DNA of 64,000 nt. Origin: Paenibacillus terricola. GTDB taxonomy: Bacteria > Bacillota > Bacilli > Paenibacillales > Paenibacillaceae. Shown piece by piece: positions 61,530 through 64,000 of the stretch. Where the stretch lies: positions 372,001 through 436,000 of the forward strand of contig NZ_JACXZA010000003.1 in the NCBI RefSeq assembly GCF_014779765.1, in the 5' to 3' direction. The notes under the pieces were generated by a model. It searched no databases. It was not told the DNA's origin and saw only the letters and a program-made list of their open reading frames with translations. How positions within the stretch are numbered: the stretch's first letter is position 1; every line of letters starts with the position of its first letter. Both the position numbers and the translations under genes were made by a program.

Positions 61530-64000
61530 TTATTGAACTTCGATCAATGTAACATTATCAAGGAATACGTCCGACAACTCGGAGCCGGATTGATCATACT
61601 TTCCGACGTTAAAGTCGATTCTCGCATTATCCTCCGATGCACTGCTCATCGTAAATGTAAATGTGAAATGCTGCTTATCCGTGTTTAACTGAACATCGCT
61701 GCCGAAGTAGCCGTTATACCAAGGATCCGCATCCAGCTTCTTGCCGATGCCGACATTGAGCTTCCGCTCGCCTTCCGCTCTCGCATCGAACGATAGTCGA
61801 TAGGTCTTCCCTTGCTCCAGCTTTAAGCCATCCTGACTGATCTGGGGATTCCAATTCTGACTTCCCGTCGTATCGATCTGGATTGCCAATTCGCCGCCGC
61901 GTTGTGCAACGCTTCCTGTCGAGTAGCCATTCCCTTGATCGCCCCAATAGGCTGTCCAGTGATCGGCATTCGAATCGAACTGGCCATTCTGAATGAGACT
62001 ACCTACTAAACGGATGTTATCCAGGTAAATGTCGCCGCCCTCATTGTATACCACTCCTGCCACCGTCAGTTGTCCCAAATCGAACTCCAGCTTCGCATTC
62101 GTATCCGAAGCGTGATTCATGACGAACGTATACGTATAAGTCTGTGGCGCGCTCGTCAACGAGAACTGCGGATTCGCGCCGTTCAAATAATCGGTAAAGG
62201 CATAATTGTTATTCGGGTCGATATTCCCTACACCGATTTGTATCGGTCGATCCACCGTCGATCTAGCCTGGAAGGAAAGCGTATAAGCTACTCCTTGCTG
62301 CAAGGCCAGCCCTTCCTGATACACCTGCTGATCCCACGCATTGGGCTCAAGTGCCGGAAGATGGACTTTCATGCTGCCCTGTTCCGCAGAGATCGACAGC
62401 TTATCGGATTGGTACGTTGTCCAATTGCTGACATCGTGATCGAATGTTCCGTTCTGAACCACGTTCTGCAATCGCCCGGCCTGTCCCTGACCTTCGAATA
62501 TCATATAGTCCACGTTCACATGAGGAGCATAAAGCTGCAGCGTCTGAATGCCGGCATTCAATTCGACCTCCTGCTTCATGATTGTGAATGCTCCCCAGTC
62601 TCCCGTATTCGGCACGACTAGTTCATACTTATGTTCCGCAGCCGCTTCAGTAATCTCGCCGACCGGCAGGTTGCCTGTATATACGCTTCCCGGCTTCGTC
62701 AACAGCGTCAAGGAACCTCCGCCCTCGTAGCCCGAGGCGACGAAATAGGATACGTTATATTTGCCAGGCTGCTTCACATCCACGATGTATTGCATCCAAT
62801 CGCCCGGGTCAATCCAGCCTACGCTTTTGCCGTCTTCCCCTTTTTGCACGCCGGACATATCCGAGTAGTTCTCCGCTTCGACTCGCGTAACGCCTTGAAT
62901 CGCGACAGGCGGAGCCATTTCTTTCAGCACGACATTATCCATTGCCAAATGGCCCTGCAAGCCTCCAAGCTCGAACTCGAGCTTGCCATATGGTTCCGTT
63001 GCATCGTTCATTGTGAAGATAGCCGAATAGCTGCGCATATCCTTCCCAAGGGTAAACGATTGCTTACCATATACCGATGGCTCTTTCATGCTCATAAGTT
63101 TCGCTGTGATTGTGCTGTCAGCATCCGACATGGCATCGAATGACAACACGTACAATTTGTCCTGCGTAAGCTTCATGCGATCTTGGCTAAGCAGCAAGGA
63201 GTCCGCTTGCCCAGACGTCTCCGAGTGAATATGCAGAAGGCGATCCTCGATGCTGCTTCCTACAGCATATTGAACATCCTTCGCCCTCGAGCCTTCAATC
63301 GTCCAGAACCCTAAACGATCTTTGCCTTGATCGAATGTGCCGTTGTATACGTAGTTACCGCTTGGCAGAACGTCTCGCGCTTCGTTAGGATCGGCTTCCG
63401 CCGTCCGAATCAGGCGAACATTGTCCAGCCATACAGGAAGCACGCCGGCCTTGCCCATATTAAACTCTAAACGTCCGTTCGGATCGGTCTCGGTTTTCAT
63501 CGTGAACGTATACGTGTACGTTTTCTTCTGATCCGAGAGCTGCACGGTCTGATCCGACAGATAGCGGCTGTAATTCCGGTCCGGTCCCGAGATGTCGACC
63601 ACCATCGCGCGAGCATCCTCCGACCATGCATCGAAGCTTAATTGATAGGTCGAGCCTTTCACGATAGGCAGGTTCGCTTGGACCAGCTGGATGGCATAGG
63701 TTTCATTGCCTTCCTTATCGATGCTTGTTTTCAATGCGCCCTGATCGAGGACGGTAGTCCCGCTGCCGCCGAACAGATCCGCAGGCGGCGCGAAAGGCTG
63801 GAATACCCATCCATCCTGCAGGCCGGCGTCAAATCCGCCATTCGTTACATAATTGCCATCAGCGCCGGGCTCCCTGATAATCGCGGAGCCGCTGCCGTCG
63901 GCAGGGTCGACAGGGTTACGATATTGCCCGCCTTCAAGCTCATACACGCGAACGTAGTCGACCAGCATCTTCTGAGAGAAGACCGTTGTATCATCCGGAT
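61530..64000 (-). CDS. Modular GH16 beta-glucanase with five carbohydrate-binding modules (N-terminus beyond window)
   Basis: The visible part begins with PDDTTVFSQKMLVDYVRVYE, the end of a GH16 laminarinase-type catalytic domain (the catalytic EIDIxE lies outside the window). It is followed by CBM4/9-like modules (NGGFDAGLQDGW, NGTFDQGKDRLGFW), a CBM6-like module (RVEAENYSDMSGVQ, GWIDPGDWMQYIVDV) and two more CBM4/9-like modules (NGTFDHDVSNWTTY, NGQFDSNADHWTAY), each about 130-160 residues. The last ends ...VFLDNVTLIEV. A secreted enzyme attacking beta-1,3- or mixed-linkage glucan is expected. At least 820 residues are visible. Confidence 0.9.
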   Translation of the reverse strand, partial: PDDTTVFSQKMLVDYVRVYELEGGQYRNPVDPADGSGSAIIREPGADGNYVTNGGFDAGLQDGWVFQPFAPPADLFGGSGTTVLDQGALKTSIDKEGNETYAIQLVQANLPIVKGSTYQLSFDAWSEDARAMVVDISGPDRNYSRYLSDQTVQLSDQKKTYTYTFTMKTETDPNGRLEFNMGKAGVLPVWLDNVRLIRTAEADPNEARDVLPSGNYVYNGTFDQGKDRLGFWTIEGSRAKDVQYAVGSSIEDRLLHIHSETSGQADSLLLSQDRMKLTQDKLYVLSFDAMSDADSTITAKLMSMKEPSVYGKQSFTLGKDMRSYSAIFTMNDATEPYGKLEFELGGLQGHLAMDNVVLKEMAPPVAIQGVTRVEAENYSDMSGVQKGEDGKSVGWIDPGDWMQYIVDVKQPGKYNVSYFVASGYEGGGSLTLLTKPGSVYTGNLPVGEITEAAAEHKYELVVPNTGDWGAFTIMKQEVELNAGIQTLQLYAPHVNVDYMIFEGQGQAGRLQNVVQNGTFDHDVSNWTTYQSDKLSISAEQGSMKVHLPALEPNAWDQQVYQEGLALQQGVAYTLSFQARSTVDRPIQIGVGNIDPNNNYAFTDYLNGANPQFSLTSAPQTYTYTFVMNHASDTNAKLEFDLGQLTVAGVVYNEGGDIYLDNIRLVGSLIQNGQFDSNADHWTAYWGDQGNGYSTGSVAQRGGELAIQIDTTGSQNWNPQISQDGLKLEQGKTYRLSFDARAEGERKLNVGIGKKLDADPWYNGYFGSDVQLNTDKQHFTFTFTMSSASEDNARIDFNVGKYDQSGSELSDVFLDNVTLIEVQ

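Noticed and set aside
1-64000. tRNA, rRNA, CRISPR or prophage modules
   Set aside because: No cloverleaf ends, rRNA core sequence, regular spaced repeats or phage structural genes were noticed on either strand; a dedicated scan would be needed to be certain.

Overview
The window looks like chromosome of a spore-forming, plant-polysaccharide-degrading Firmicute close to Paenibacillus or Cohnella. The evidence is a near-canonical gerE, a YhcN/YlaJ spore lipoprotein, an S-layer-anchored arabinanase, YesM/YesN-type two-component systems next to LplABC-type sugar transporters, strong AGGAGG ribosome sites and frequent TTG/GTG starts. No rRNA, tRNA, CRISPR array, intact transposase or phage module was recognised. 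Both window ends cut genes: a PL9 pectate lyase on the left and a GH16 glucanase on the right.

Layout. 1-9.9 kb: secreted PL9 pectate lyase, gerE with a good sigma-K promoter, a 1566-residue SLH/GH43 arabinanase, an aldehyde dehydrogenase relic, an HtrA-like protease without PDZ domain, and a YhcN lipoprotein. 10.6-15.7 kb: a promoter and structured leader ending in an intrinsic terminator, then MarR, cytoplasmic arylsulfotransferase-like protein and an SsuABC/NMT1-type ABC importer, probably an organosulfur or aromatic uptake unit. 15.7-22.2 kb: bioB under a perfect BirA-type palindrome, acyltransferase, methyltransferases, CD3324-type regulator, an 18-bp inverted-repeat element, a MarR/MFS efflux pair and a zinc-ribbon protein. 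22.2-26.4 kb: cytoplasmic GH51, GH43 and GH10 enzymes for arabinoxylan oligomers. 26.6-33.2 kb: DUF350 relic, acetyltransferases, methyltransferase, DinB, and an ABC-exporter pair. 33.5-38.9 kb: GH95 fucosidase-like enzyme and a three-gene ABC-2 exporter. 39-45.4 kb: mixed small metabolic and repair genes, two of which look frameshifted. 45.6-49.2 kb: a second ABC-exporter pair. 49.6-64 kb: a sugar-responsive locus (AraC, response regulator, YesM kinase, second response regulator, lipoprotein, two permeases) followed upstream by a GH43 and a modular GH16 glucanase.

How it works together. Surface or secreted enzymes (PL9, SLH-GH43, GH16) cut pectin, arabinan and beta-glucan. LplABC-type importers bring in oligomers, and GH10, GH43, GH51 and possibly GH95, all without signal peptides, finish them inside. 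CcpA-like cre sites in front of the arabinanase and of the lipoprotein gene suggest carbon-catabolite control, and the YesMN-type regulators suggest substrate induction.

The observations most worth following are the leader RNA in front of the MarR/arylsulfotransferase/ABC operon, that operon itself, the 11-bp tandem repeats in front of the PDZ-less HtrA gene, the apparent lack of any AUG/GUG/UUG start for bioB, and five disrupted or frameshifted genes spread through the window.
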